Source of the DNA: an uncultured bacterium | GTDB taxonomy: Bacteria > Vulcanimicrobiota > Xenobia > Xenobiales > Xenobiaceae | Assembly (NCBI GenBank): GCA_934621605.1 | Contig: CAKTUZ010000003.1 | Location: 1-64,000 of the forward strand | DNA: 64,000 nt | Reading direction: 5' to 3' | Shown: positions 35,536-44,394 of the stretch, piece after piece | Numbering within the stretch: position 1 is the first letter of the stretch | How the letters are laid out: each line of letters opens with the position of its first letter | Program-made: the position numbers and the translations under genes | The notes under the pieces: generated by a model | The model's database searches: none | What the model saw: the letters and a program-made list of their open reading frames with translations, nothing else | Told to the model about the DNA's origin: nothing

Positions 35536-36909
35536 ATGTGCACCGAGTCGAAAACAATACGCAATACCTATTCTGTATGCCCGATTTGTTTACAGGATGT
35601 GCCTGCCCAAGTGACAGAAATCGACGGGAAGGTATATCTTTGCAAAGAGTGCCCGGAACATGGACCTTCACAGTGCTTGCTTTCTGAACACGCCGATTAC
35701 TACGCACCTCTAGATCGTTATTTCTTTTCTGTAATGCAAGATAAAGAACTGAAACAACGCGATTATCTAATCCGCATGACAGAAAAATGCAATTTGCAAT
35801 GTCCCATCTGTCTGGCCAGTGCCGAATCGAATCTTCAAAATACCCCTCCACCCGTTCCCGACCTTAAGCTAGAACAGTTAATCACTTTTATGGATAACCA
35901 TAAAGGGCGCAAATTAAAAATAGATTTGATTTCTGCTGAACCAACACTTTGTCAGAATTTGCCGCAGTTTTTACAAGAAATTCACAAACGCGGTCATATT
36001 GCTTCCTTACATACCAATGGAATAAAATTGGCCGATTTTAGCTATGCTAAATCGCTAAAAGAGGCCGGTTTGGATGAAGTATTTCTTCAATTCGACGGTT
36101 TTGATGACGAGGCTTATATGCGTATAAGAGGCGCCCGTCTCACCCATATCAAGCTAAAAACGCTCAAAAACTTGGAAGAACTGGGTATCGCTACCAGCTT
36201 AGTAATGGTGATTATGCCCAAATGTAACGAGCAAGAAATTGGCAAAGTGCTCGACTATGCCAAGAATCATACTTTTATACGCGAAGTAATGTTTTTGGGT
36301 ACCCGTGCTCTGGGTTATTTTCGTCAAAGCGATTCTTTGCTCATGCCCGATCAGGTCATTGATTTAGTTCACGAGCAGAGCGAAGGTCTCTGTCCGCGCC
36401 AAGAGTGCTTCTATTTCCAAAAACTTTATTTTGCTCTACTGTCCTTCTTGGGTGTACGCAAATGTCTGTATGTACAGCATAACCTTTTAATTAGACACAA
36501 AAAACAATTTTTATCTATTTCAGATTTTGTAAATTGGCATAAGGTGGAACCTGTTTTGGATATGCTTCCTCAGGTAAAAACACCTCTCGATAAAATCATG
36601 TGGTTCCTGCGTTTGGGATTTTCTCTACTAAGTCTTCAAGCGCTAAAACTACTACCCGACTTTTTTAGTTTGTTTATACGTCTGAAGTTGGGGTGGAATC
36701 TGCGCCAACTTCCCAACGCTCCCTTACTTATAGGCTATATTACTGCCTGCGATCCTCTTAACGTCGATAGGAAAATAGGAAGCTATTGCGGTAAAGGTGA
36801 GCTAGCTGTTGATATAGGCTTGCATGAATCTGGTTCTGAAGCCAATATCGAGCGCGAGCGCTGGTGGGCTAAACAGACTAAACGCACTCCCCAAAAACAA
36901 ACACCTTGA
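35536..36909 (+). CDS. Radical SAM protein related to tetraether-synthase-type enzymes
   Basis: About 457 residues from ATG 35536; a TTG at 35470 would add a 22-residue hydrophobic extension. The N-terminus has a zinc-ribbon-like part (CPICLQDVPAQV about 15-26, CKECPEHGP about 36-44). The radical SAM motif CNLQCPICLAS at about 85-95 follows KCNLQ. This order is characteristic of the archaeal tetraether lipid synthase (Tes, MJ0619-like) group and relatives. The C-terminal third has two hydrophobic stretches (DKIMWFLRLGFSLLSLQALK) as in membrane-lipid-modifying members. Substrate cannot be set from sequence. Divergent from the L,D-transpeptidase gene. Confidence 0.75.
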   Translation: MCTESKTIRNTYSVCPICLQDVPAQVTEIDGKVYLCKECPEHGPSQCLLSEHADYYAPLDRYFFSVMQDKELKQRDYLIRMTEKCNLQCPICLASAESNLQNTPPPVPDLKLEQLITFMDNHKGRKLKIDLISAEPTLCQNLPQFLQEIHKRGHIASLHTNGIKLADFSYAKSLKEAGLDEVFLQFDGFDDEAYMRIRGARLTHIKLKTLKNLEELGIATSLVMVIMPKCNEQEIGKVLDYAKNHTFIREVMFLGTRALGYFRQSDSLLMPDQVIDLVHEQSEGLCPRQECFYFQKLYFALLSFLGVRKCLYVQHNLLIRHKKQFLSISDFVNWHKVEPVLDMLPQVKTPLDKIMWFLRLGFSLLSLQALKLLPDFFSLFIRLKLGWNLRQLPNAPLLIGYITACDPLNVDRKIGSYCGKGELAVDIGLHESGSEANIERERWWAKQTKRTPQKQTP

Positions 36910-37014
36910 GCAATTCCCTGGGGAATTGGCTCAAAAACTTCGACCGGTTCCATACATTTTGGCTTGATCACCAGAATAATCTAACCGGTTAATAATATAT
37001 GCCGGAGGCATAAT

Positions 37015-37398
37015 TTGTCGGCCACCCCTCTATCTGTCCCAACTCTACACCGTCCGCCTTCACCTCTTTATAAAGAGTTGAAGAAAAAAGGACGCATCTA
37101 TCCCGCACGACCTGGAATTTTGGAGATAGACTATGACACCGGCCTGTTTGGAATAGAATTTCCAACCGGCGGAGAAGTAGCTATTGAAACAGAACTCACT
37201 CGCACCAGCAAGCACTTTCCCTTAGCCGGCGTTGAGAAATTCCAACAACCCTCTAACAACTATCCGGAAAACGGATGTAAAGTCTTTTATTTTGATTCCT
37301 CAAGCAGTAATGCCAGAGGTTCGGGCGAGTTGCATTTTGTCCAAACCAGCGGTCACAAACGCACTAATTCTATGAAAATCCGCTTGGAAGTCGAATAG
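37015..37398 (+). CDS. Hypothetical 127-residue protein
   Basis: TTG start with GGAGG six bases upstream. Pro/Lys-rich N-terminus (about 1-35), then a Gly/Ser/Thr-rich beta-type region (GLFGIEFPTGGEVAIETEL, then GELHFVQTSGHK). No signal peptide and no membrane segment. Not recognised. It follows the radical SAM gene after 105 bases containing a small inverted repeat (GAGCAATTCC/GGAATTGGCTC) and ends at a strong terminator, so it is probably a separate small gene. Confidence 0.55.
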   Translation: MSATPLSVPTLHRPPSPLYKELKKKGRIYPARPGILEIDYDTGLFGIEFPTGGEVAIETELTRTSKHFPLAGVEKFQQPSNNYPENGCKVFYFDSSSSNARGSGELHFVQTSGHKRTNSMKIRLEVE

Positions 37399-37421
37399 AA
37401 TGATTTTATAAGATATCTCAA

Positions 37422-37471
37422 CCACTCATCTCATGGTCTTTTTGGATCGTGGGATGAGTGGTTTTAGTTTT
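37422..37471 (+). terminator. Terminator of the 127-residue gene
   Basis: CCACTCATC (37422-37430) pairs with GATGAGTGG (37453-37461), followed by TTTTAGTTTT. Confidence 0.75.
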
Positions 37472-37520
37472 AAACTTCTACTACAATGCTATACTTTTGA
37501 TAAAGTAGATAATACGATAC

Positions 37521-37628
37521 GCGAAAGCAGCATTGTGGATATGAATATCCTATACGGTAGAAGCTAAGTAGTGACCCCGCCGGTTAGCTCCTTAAAAGCC
37601 CGTTGCCTTTAAATGGTGAGTAATTCGC
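37521..37628. other. Structured intergenic stretch downstream of the xdh genes
   Basis: Between the terminator at 37422-37471 and the stop of the FAD-subunit gene lies sequence without coding capacity but with nested inverted repeats. GGATAT/ATATCC enclose a two-base loop near 37537-37550. AGCTAA pairs with TTAGCT near 37563 and 37590. A short outer pairing GCGAA/TTCGC closes the segment. It could be a small RNA or an mRNA 3' element, but no known class was recognised. Confidence 0.25.
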
Positions 37629-38488
37629 TAGTTCAATACTATTTGCAAAGCATCATACAGCAACACTTTAGCCATCGCTTTACGATAATCTGCGCTAGAG
37701 CGAATGTCACTTATAGGATAAACATCCTCAGTAACTACTTGTATGGCTTCCTGTATGCGCTCCTGAGTTAAAGGGGCAGAGCGCAAAAACTCCTCAGTAT
37801 GTTTAGCTCGCAGTACCGTAGGCCCAACAGAACCAAAAGCTAAACCTAAATAGCTAAAAATAGCTTCCTTTTGGTTCTTATCTTCTAAAACGTAACTAAA
37901 ACCAATATTAATCTTGCTAATAGCCAAAGAATGACGCTGAGCTTTAGCCTCCCACAGACCACAGATATTTTCCCTAGCCGGAAAAGATATACTAAAAATA
38001 ATTTCTCCCGGCTCCAGCACAGTGCGACGCGGCCTTAAGGTAAATTCATCCACAGGCACACTGCGGCGCCCTTTGGTGGAAATAATATTTACCACAGCAC
38101 CCAAGCTGTAAAGAGCCGGTACCGTATCGGCTGCGGGCGAACCATTACCCAAATTGCCACCTACAGTACCACGCGAGCGCACTTGTGGGCCGCCTACATT
38201 GGAGCTGGCACATACTAAAGCTGGAGCATATTTTTGCAATAACGGACTGCGCATAATTTCATGATGAGAAACTCCGGAGCCAATAATAATTTGACCATCC
38301 TTATGCCTAATACCATGCAGCTCGGGGATATCAGAAATTTCCATCCAAACGGCAGGAGGCAGCACTCCAGCCGAAAGCTGCACCATTAAATCGGTTCCAC
38401 CAGCCAAATAAAAGATCTTTTCCCTACAGTGAGCAGCTGCCGATAAAAGAGAATCTAAATTGGTATAACGCTGTACGTTGAGGCCCAT
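37628..38488 (-). CDS. xdhB: FAD-binding subunit of a xanthine-dehydrogenase-type hydroxylase
   Basis: 286 residues, matching the usual FAD-binding subunit. Family features are YLAGGTDLMVQL near the N-terminus (FAD contact), IGSGVSHHEI, and VGGPQVRSRGTVGGNLGNGSPAADTVPAL (two short runs, GTVGGN and NGSPAAD). It moves electrons from the Fe-S centres to NAD+ or another acceptor. Last gene of the three-gene minus-strand operon; the start is only 24 bases downstream of the iron-sulfur subunit gene. The enzyme family also includes nicotinate, CO and other hydroxylases. The purine assignment rests on the company it keeps in this window. Confidence 0.88.
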   Translation of the reverse strand: MGLNVQRYTNLDSLLSAAAHCREKIFYLAGGTDLMVQLSAGVLPPAVWMEISDIPELHGIRHKDGQIIIGSGVSHHEIMRSPLLQKYAPALVCASSNVGGPQVRSRGTVGGNLGNGSPAADTVPALYSLGAVVNIISTKGRRSVPVDEFTLRPRRTVLEPGEIIFSISFPARENICGLWEAKAQRHSLAISKINIGFSYVLEDKNQKEAIFSYLGLAFGSVGPTVLRAKHTEEFLRSAPLTQERIQEAIQVVTEDVYPISDIRSSADYRKAMAKVLLYDALQIVLN

Positions 38489-38512
38489 AATATCGCGATC
38501 CTTAACCTAAAC

Positions 38513-39070
38513 TTAGTCTTTCACATCTGCAATAGGTGCAGGATGCACTCCGGCTATATCTTTTAAATTGGGAAGTAAACCAGCTTTTTTGCGTTCTTGC
38601 TCTATTTTGGCAGCCCTTAAAACGGCACGAAAAATCTTGTGATAACCGGTACAGCGACAAACATTGCCTCCCAGAGCTTGGCGCACTTCCTCTAATGTAG
38701 GATCAGCATTTTCCTCCAAAAGTGCTCGCGCAGCTAAAACCATGCCGGGTATACAAAAACCACATTGCACACTGGCTTCTTCCACAAACATTTGCTGAAT
38801 AGAATCTAAACGTCCCTCAAAAGCCATTCCCTCAATGGTTACCAACCTATGGCCTTGCGCTTGAATAGTCATTACCAGACATGAATCTACAGGCTTGCCA
38901 TCCATGAAAATAGTACAAGCGCCGCATTCACCTTTGCCACACCCTTCTTTGACACCAGTTAAATGAAGTTCGTTGCGTAAAGTATCTAATAAACGAGCGC
39001 TAGGATCGACCATCTTATCTACCGCATGGCCGTTTACCATGCACTGCAACCGAAATGTCTTATCACTCAT
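38513..39070 (-). CDS. xdhC: [2Fe-2S] subunit of a xanthine-dehydrogenase-type hydroxylase
   Basis: 185 residues. The plant-type ferredoxin cluster ligands are Cys44, 49, 52 and 64 (CGKGECGAC, DSC); the second cluster ligands are Cys103, 106, 138 and 140 (CGFC, CRC). It relays electrons from the molybdenum cofactor to the FAD subunit. CAGGAG precedes the start. Upstream, the molybdopterin-subunit gene ends only two bases before, so the two are translated as a unit. The C-terminal 25 residues (LLPNLKDIAGVHPAPIADV) extend a little beyond the usual domain. Confidence 0.93.
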   Translation of the reverse strand: MSDKTFRLQCMVNGHAVDKMVDPSARLLDTLRNELHLTGVKEGCGKGECGACTIFMDGKPVDSCLVMTIQAQGHRLVTIEGMAFEGRLDSIQQMFVEEASVQCGFCIPGMVLAARALLEENADPTLEEVRQALGGNVCRCTGYHKIFRAVLRAAKIEQERKKAGLLPNLKDIAGVHPAPIADVKD

Positions 39071-39072
39071 AA

Positions 39073-41346
39073 TTATTGAACTCCTGAAATTTGCAAAGCT
39101 TCCCAGACTCGCTCCGGAGTAGCCGGTAAATGTTTTATACGTACGCCTGTGGCGTCAGCAATAGCGTTAATAATAGCCGGAGCAACCGGCACCAACGGAG
39201 TTTCCCCAAAACCTTTAGCACCAAAAGGCCCCCAAGAATATTGATGTTCAACAATTACAGGAATAATTTCCGGCACATCAGTAGACGTAGGCACAATGTA
39301 AGTAGACAGATTATTATTCATAATATGCCCTCTATCGTTAAGTTTATATTCTTCCATTAGAGCATAACCTATGCCCTGAAGGGCGCCACCTTGAATTTGT
39401 CCTTCAACCAAAGCCGGATTTATAGCTCTGCCAATATCCTGACCGCTGACAAAACGATTTATTTTAACTTCGCCAGTCCAAGTATCAACTGTAACATCAG
39501 CAGCATTAGCACACCAAGTATAGACCTCGTAAGCGTCGCCTTGCCCATATTTATCTTCAAAAGTCTGCTTATAACCGGGACGTGAATAGCCCTGAGCAGC
39601 CATATGGACTCCTCCCAACCAGCAAGTCGTCACTGAATCTTGCCAATCCATTTCACCTTTACCTTTTAAGTAATCGTTCATACGACTGCGAATTTTACGA
39701 CAAGCGTCATACACAGCCCGACCGGCACAAAGTGTGGTACGACTGGCTACAGTAGGGCCAGAATCCGGAACCTGAGAAGTGTCGGAGTCACTCAAATACA
39801 AACGTTGGTAGGGACAGCCCAAAGCTTCTGAAGCAATTTGCAATAGAGCCGTGGTCATGCCCTGACCGATTTCGGTAGTACCCACAGCTACACGGACAGA
39901 ACCATCGGAACCAACAACCACGTTGGCAGAAGAGAAATTATTGGGGCCTCCGTTAGCCCCTAACCCCACACCGTAATGGCTAACTGAAAAACCGATTCCA
40001 CGCTTGAAACGTGCTGAGGAATTTTGCACTATTTCCCGCTTTACTTTGTCATATTCAACCACATCTTTGACCCGCTCAACAACTTCATCAAAGCCGACTG
40101 ATTCCACTAAGAGCTGACCGCTGGACAGTTTATCGCCAACGTGTAGCATATTCAGTCTTCTAAACTCGATAGGATCCATACCTATTTGCCCGGCCACATC
40201 ATCCCAATGAGCGTCAGCCGCAAAAACAACCTGAGGCTGACCAAAACCGCGAAAAGCTCCATTGGGAGCGGTATTAGAACCTACCGCATCGGCTAAAGTG
40301 CGCAAATTAGGAATTTTATAGGGGCCGCCAGCATGGAGCATACCGCGCCAAAGAACAATGCTGGAAAGAGTTAAGAAAGCGCCACCGTCGACGTAATAAT
40401 GAATATCTACAGCCTTAATTTTGCCATCTTTATCAACAGCACTCTTAAAAACTGTGCGAGAAGGATGACGCTTAGTCATAGATTCCATATCTTCTTCGCG
40501 ACTGAAAACCAACTTTACAGGGCGGCCGGTCTTATGACAAAGTACGGCGGCCAAACTCGCCGGAGTACTGGGAGCGTCTTCTTTTCCTCCAAATCCACCC
40601 CCAGTAACAGCTTGAATTACACGTACTTTCTGAAAATCTACCCCTAAAACGACAGCCACTGCCTTCTGCACATAAAAAGGGCATTGCAAAGAACCATAAA
40701 CGATCCAACCGCCACGATCATCGGGCATAACTAAAGCGCCGTTAGTTTCCAAATAAGCATGTTCCTGATGCGAGGTAGTGTAAGTCGCCTCAAAAATGTG
40801 CATCCCCGGCTCAGGGTTATTAAAGATACTGTCCACATCACCCTGAAACTGCTGATAATGCCACAGTATCCAATCTTTTTTCAAACCTTCATCAATAGAA
40901 AGAACCGGCTCCAATTCTTCATATTCAATCTCAACGGCAGCAACGGCAACTCTAGCTTGCTCTAAAGTTTCAGCTGCTACTAAAGCCACAGGTTGAGCGA
41001 CATAATCTACTTCATCGGCAGCTAAAAGCGGTAAATCATTGCGTACCAGAGGAATATAATTAGGTCCAGGTAAATCCTTGCTGCTCATAACAGCTACCAC
41101 GCCGGGCAATTTCTCCGCTTTACTAAAATCAATTTTTTTTATACGGGCTTTCGCATATTTACTGCGCACCACAGCAGCATAAAGCATGTTGGGCACTGCC
41201 ATATCGTTGACATATTTGGCTTGGCCTGTCAATTTACCGGGCGCATCAGGTCTAAACAGAGAGTGACCTACAATATCAAGAGGGAGAAGACTGCGTTTTG
41301 TTTCACAAGCGGTCTCACATTTTTTAGATAAAGCGGAAAGGGTCAT
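39073..41346 (-). CDS. xdhA: Molybdopterin-binding catalytic subunit of a xanthine-dehydrogenase-type hydroxylase
   Basis: About 757 residues from ATG 41346 (TTG 41361 is in frame); typical length for a stand-alone subunit. Recognised family motifs in order: GHSLFRPDAPGKLTGQAKYV; GGGFGGKEDAPS (Moco contact); GAFRGFGQPQ; GTTEIGQGMTT; and near the end GAKGFGETPLVPVAPAI, where the catalytic Glu (GE) lies. It hydroxylates an aza-aromatic ring carbon. In E. coli terms it is XdhA-like, here as a separate gene rather than an XdhD-type fusion. First gene of the operon; an inverted repeat lies just upstream. Confidence 0.9.
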   Translation of the reverse strand: MTLSALSKKCETACETKRSLLPLDIVGHSLFRPDAPGKLTGQAKYVNDMAVPNMLYAAVVRSKYAKARIKKIDFSKAEKLPGVVAVMSSKDLPGPNYIPLVRNDLPLLAADEVDYVAQPVALVAAETLEQARVAVAAVEIEYEELEPVLSIDEGLKKDWILWHYQQFQGDVDSIFNNPEPGMHIFEATYTTSHQEHAYLETNGALVMPDDRGGWIVYGSLQCPFYVQKAVAVVLGVDFQKVRVIQAVTGGGFGGKEDAPSTPASLAAVLCHKTGRPVKLVFSREEDMESMTKRHPSRTVFKSAVDKDGKIKAVDIHYYVDGGAFLTLSSIVLWRGMLHAGGPYKIPNLRTLADAVGSNTAPNGAFRGFGQPQVVFAADAHWDDVAGQIGMDPIEFRRLNMLHVGDKLSSGQLLVESVGFDEVVERVKDVVEYDKVKREIVQNSSARFKRGIGFSVSHYGVGLGANGGPNNFSSANVVVGSDGSVRVAVGTTEIGQGMTTALLQIASEALGCPYQRLYLSDSDTSQVPDSGPTVASRTTLCAGRAVYDACRKIRSRMNDYLKGKGEMDWQDSVTTCWLGGVHMAAQGYSRPGYKQTFEDKYGQGDAYEVYTWCANAADVTVDTWTGEVKINRFVSGQDIGRAINPALVEGQIQGGALQGIGYALMEEYKLNDRGHIMNNNLSTYIVPTSTDVPEIIPVIVEHQYSWGPFGAKGFGETPLVPVAPAIINAIADATGVRIKHLPATPERVWEALQISGVQ

Positions 41347-41385
41347 ATTGTAATTTCTCAACTTCGACGATGTTTAGACATTTTA

Positions 41386-41410
41386 GCACAATAAATATAT
41401 ATTTTTGTGC
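41386..41410. promoter_or_regulatory. 25-base imperfect palindrome upstream of the xdh operon
   Basis: Half-sites GCACAA (41386-41391) and TTGTGC (41405-41410) flank a symmetric A/T-rich centre with a single T-T mismatch pair. Further out, CGATGT (41368-41373) and ACATCG (41411-41416) add a second inverted pair. It lies about 40-65 bases upstream of the ATG, where a repressor or activator could bind. No factor can be named. Confidence 0.4.
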
Positions 41411-41512
41411 ACATCGACGATTATTCAAGATATTTTTTATAAAATATCGTATTGAGAATATATCGAATTTGAAAGACCGTTTCAATAGTGAGCCTCTAAG
41501 TTTATAAACTAA

Positions 41513-41570
41513 TTAAAAAAAGACGATCCTTACAGCCAACTATTGCTAAAGTTAACCGAAGAATCGCCTA
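41513..41570 (-). terminator. Terminator of the exporter gene cluster
   Basis: Minus strand: AGGCGAT pairs with ATCGTCT (one wobble) around a partially paired loop, then a run of seven T residues. Confidence 0.65.
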
Positions 41571-41586
41571 TTTTATAAGTTTAGAT

Positions 41587-42804
41587 TTATTCGTGACGTA
41601 AAGCCTGAATAGGATCGAGCTTGGAAGCCTGTACGGCAGGATAAAGACCGAAGAAGACGCCTACCGTAGCCGAGAAAAGTACAGCCATAATAATAGCAGC
41701 GGGCGAAATTTGCATACTCATAGACATAAACTTTGAAGCCAAAGTCGTCAGCACAAAGGCCAACAGCACGCCGATTACACCTCCTACCAAACTGAGCATT
41801 AAAGATTCTACCAAAAATTGGCGCAAAATATCGCTTCCTTTAGCTCCTAAGGCCATGCGAATACCGATTTCGCGGATTCGTTCGGTAACTGATACCAGCA
41901 TAATATTCATAATGCCGATACCGCCGACTAATAGAGAAACCGAAGCGATACCTCCCAAGAAGAGAGTAAAAGTTTGGGTTGACTCGGCCATCATGCTGGC
42001 CAATTCAGCTTGGGTATTTACCCTAAAATCGTCTTCATCGCTATCTTGCAAGCGATGACGAGAGCGTAACAAAGCCGTAATATCATCCACACAAGTATCG
42101 ACAGTATCCTCACTCTTGGCCGAGCACTGAATATTGCGCAAATAACGCAAACTAAACAGACGATACATAGCCGTAGTGTAAGGTACCAAAACGGTGTCGT
42201 CCTGGCTGGGGCCAAAACCACCGTCGCCTTTGGCTTCCAAAACACCTATAACCAAAACGGGCGTTTTGTTAATACGTACACTTTGGCCTACAGGATTGAC
42301 ACTAGCGAAAAGTTCATCGGCTACAGTAGCACCCAAAACGCACACTTTAACGCGACCGCGCACATCCTCATCGGTTATAAAGCGTCCTCTAGTCAAATTC
42401 CAACTCTTAATAGCTTGATACCCCTCGGCGCACCCAACTACCGTAGTCGACCAGTTTTGCTCTTGGAAAATTACCTGAGCTGTATTTTGAGTTATAGGAC
42501 TGACCTGAGCCAAATCGGGCACAGATTCGCGGATAGCTTCGCTATCTTGGACAGTCAGGCGCGAGCTTCCGTACGCACCGCTGCGAGCGCCACCTTGACG
42601 TACGGCCCAAGCAGAAACTGTAATTGTATTAGTTCCTAAATTGGCAATACTGGATTGAATGGAATTTTGTGTACCAGTACCAAGCGCTACCATAGTAATA
42701 ACGGTAGAAACGCCGATAATAATACCCAGCATTGTCAGGAAGGAACGCATCTTATTGCGCAGCAGAGCTAAGCCCGCAATGCGCACAATCATAAACCAAC
42801 TCAT
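41587..42804 (-). CDS. MacB-type ABC transporter permease
   Basis: 405 residues. One N-terminal helix (MFLTMLGIIIGVSTVITMV-like run), a large periplasmic MacB_PCD domain (about 45-240), then three C-terminal helices (FTLFLGGIASVSLLVGGIGI, VGGVIGVLLAFVL, AVLFSATVGVFFGLYPA) ending PIQALRHE, the usual end of FtsX/MacB-type permeases. It would drive export of small molecules or release of envelope cargo with the MacA- and TolC-like proteins encoded upstream. No ATPase gene lies in the cluster, which is unusual. Confidence 0.9.
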   Translation of the reverse strand: MSWFMIVRIAGLALLRNKMRSFLTMLGIIIGVSTVITMVALGTGTQNSIQSSIANLGTNTITVSAWAVRQGGARSGAYGSSRLTVQDSEAIRESVPDLAQVSPITQNTAQVIFQEQNWSTTVVGCAEGYQAIKSWNLTRGRFITDEDVRGRVKVCVLGATVADELFASVNPVGQSVRINKTPVLVIGVLEAKGDGGFGPSQDDTVLVPYTTAMYRLFSLRYLRNIQCSAKSEDTVDTCVDDITALLRSRHRLQDSDEDDFRVNTQAELASMMAESTQTFTLFLGGIASVSLLVGGIGIMNIMLVSVTERIREIGIRMALGAKGSDILRQFLVESLMLSLVGGVIGVLLAFVLTTLASKFMSMSMQISPAAIIMAVLFSATVGVFFGLYPAVQASKLDPIQALRHE

Positions 42805-42816
42805 AGTTTTTATCGT

Positions 42817-44394
42817 TTAGAAGGGAGGCCCGCCACGTTTTTTCTTACTGCTTGACTTAATCAAGCTCTTGTCGGTACTGCCCACTACGACCAAATCTCC
42901 TTCCTGCAAATCTGGGGATTCAACTTCCGTATTGGTACCATCAGTTAATCCGGTCGTTACTTCTATGCGCACCAATTTGGTGGGATCACTCTTATCCTCT
43001 ATGTAAAGAGCGCGAATGGCCTTTTTCTCAACCACATCACCATTAGCTACAGTATTGGCAACTCCGTCAATAGCCTTGCCATCTTTGCCGGAAATATCCA
43101 CAACTTCACTGGGCTTAAAGCGCAGAGCGGCACTGGGAACTAAAAGGATATCACTGTGCTTCAAAGTCTGAATATTAACAGTGGCCGTCATACCGGGAAT
43201 AAGGCACATATCAGGATTGTTGGTAGCAATAATAACCGGGAAGGTTACTACATTGTTGGTGGTCTCAGCCGCTTTGCGTACTTCCTGAACTTTGCCCTGG
43301 AAGATCTTATTAGGCCAAGCGTCGACTGTAAAACTGGCTTGGTCGCCAACCTGAATCTGACCGATGTCAGCTTCGTCTACGGTAGCTTCTACTTGCATGG
43401 AATCTAAGTTTTGTGCCAGTTTAAATAATTCAGGAGTTTGATATTGGGAAGCTACAGTTTGACCTTCGGAAACTTTAATACTTAGCACAACGCCGTCAAT
43501 GGGAGAAGTAATGCTAGTTTTACTTAAATCAACTTTAGCTGAATTTAAACTAGCTTCAGCTTGCTTGACATCGGCGGCAGCACCAGCCACAGAAGCTTCA
43601 GAAGCGGTGGCATCATCACGAGCGGCCTCAACCTGAAGGCGAGCCGCTTCCACATCGGCCTGCGCCCCCTCAAGACTAATTAAGGCCGATTGCAAATCAA
43701 TTTGAGCACTCTTCAAAGAAGCATTGGCAGCATCTAAACCAGCCTTGGAAGCCTCGACGGAAGCTTTGCTGGTAAGCATAGAAGTATAAGCATCGTCACG
43801 TTCGCTGCGCGAAACCAAATCTTGGGTAAAGAGCTTATTCCAACGCTCATAATTGGCTTTGGCATTGGCATATTCGGCCTCGCTCTTAGCTAAATTAGCT
43901 TTGGCCGTGTGGAAATTAGCTTGAGAATTGGAAACATTAGCCCGAGCATTTTCTACTGCAGCTTGACTCTTTTTGGCTTGAGCTTGCTGAGAAAGCAGAG
44001 AAGCTTCGGCCTTTTTGACGGAGGCTCTGGAATTGCCAGCTTTAGAAACAGCGTTATCATAAGAAGAACGATAGCGAGCTAAGCTGGCTTCAGCTTTGTC
44101 AACTTGCGCTTGCAAAGTTTCCGGGTTAATTTGAGCCAAAATCTGACCTTTTTTTACTTTAGAATTGTGCTCAACATAGATCTTATCGATCACACCAGAA
44201 ACTTCGGAACCGACGTCTACGGCAGTTACGGCTGCCAATTCGCCGGTGGCTGTAACCACTGACTGAATGGTACCTTTGCTGACCGGTTTAGTTCTAAAAA
44301 CTTGCTTAGCGTTAGAACTGCGCGAACGCATGAACAGGAATCCCCCGCCCACGACAATGGCGACAATGATTAAAATTATCAGAATCCGCTTCAT
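42817..44394 (-). CDS. MacA-type periplasmic adaptor with a long Ala-rich coiled coil
   Basis: 525 residues, clearly longer than usual (about 370-400). An N-terminal helix anchors it. A short barrel/lipoyl half (VTATGELAAVTAVDVGSEVSG) precedes a long coiled-coil hairpin at about 85-290, rich in Ala, Ser, Gln and Asn (LISLEGAQADVEAARLQVEA). The closing lipoyl half is DLSKTSITSPIDGVVLSIK. The beta-barrel and membrane-proximal domains follow (LIPGMTATVNIQT). The Gly/Lys C-terminus (KKKRGGPPF) is odd. The long hairpin would reach further towards the outer-membrane channel. Overlaps the TolC stop by one base (TAATG). Confidence 0.9.
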   Translation of the reverse strand: MKRILIILIIVAIVVGGGFLFMRSRSSNAKQVFRTKPVSKGTIQSVVTATGELAAVTAVDVGSEVSGVIDKIYVEHNSKVKKGQILAQINPETLQAQVDKAEASLARYRSSYDNAVSKAGNSRASVKKAEASLLSQQAQAKKSQAAVENARANVSNSQANFHTAKANLAKSEAEYANAKANYERWNKLFTQDLVSRSERDDAYTSMLTSKASVEASKAGLDAANASLKSAQIDLQSALISLEGAQADVEAARLQVEAARDDATASEASVAGAAADVKQAEASLNSAKVDLSKTSITSPIDGVVLSIKVSEGQTVASQYQTPELFKLAQNLDSMQVEATVDEADIGQIQVGDQASFTVDAWPNKIFQGKVQEVRKAAETTNNVVTFPVIIATNNPDMCLIPGMTATVNIQTLKHSDILLVPSAALRFKPSEVVDISGKDGKAIDGVANTVANGDVVEKKAIRALYIEDKSDPTKLVRIEVTTGLTDGTNTEVESPDLQEGDLVVVGSTDKSLIKSSSKKKRGGPPF

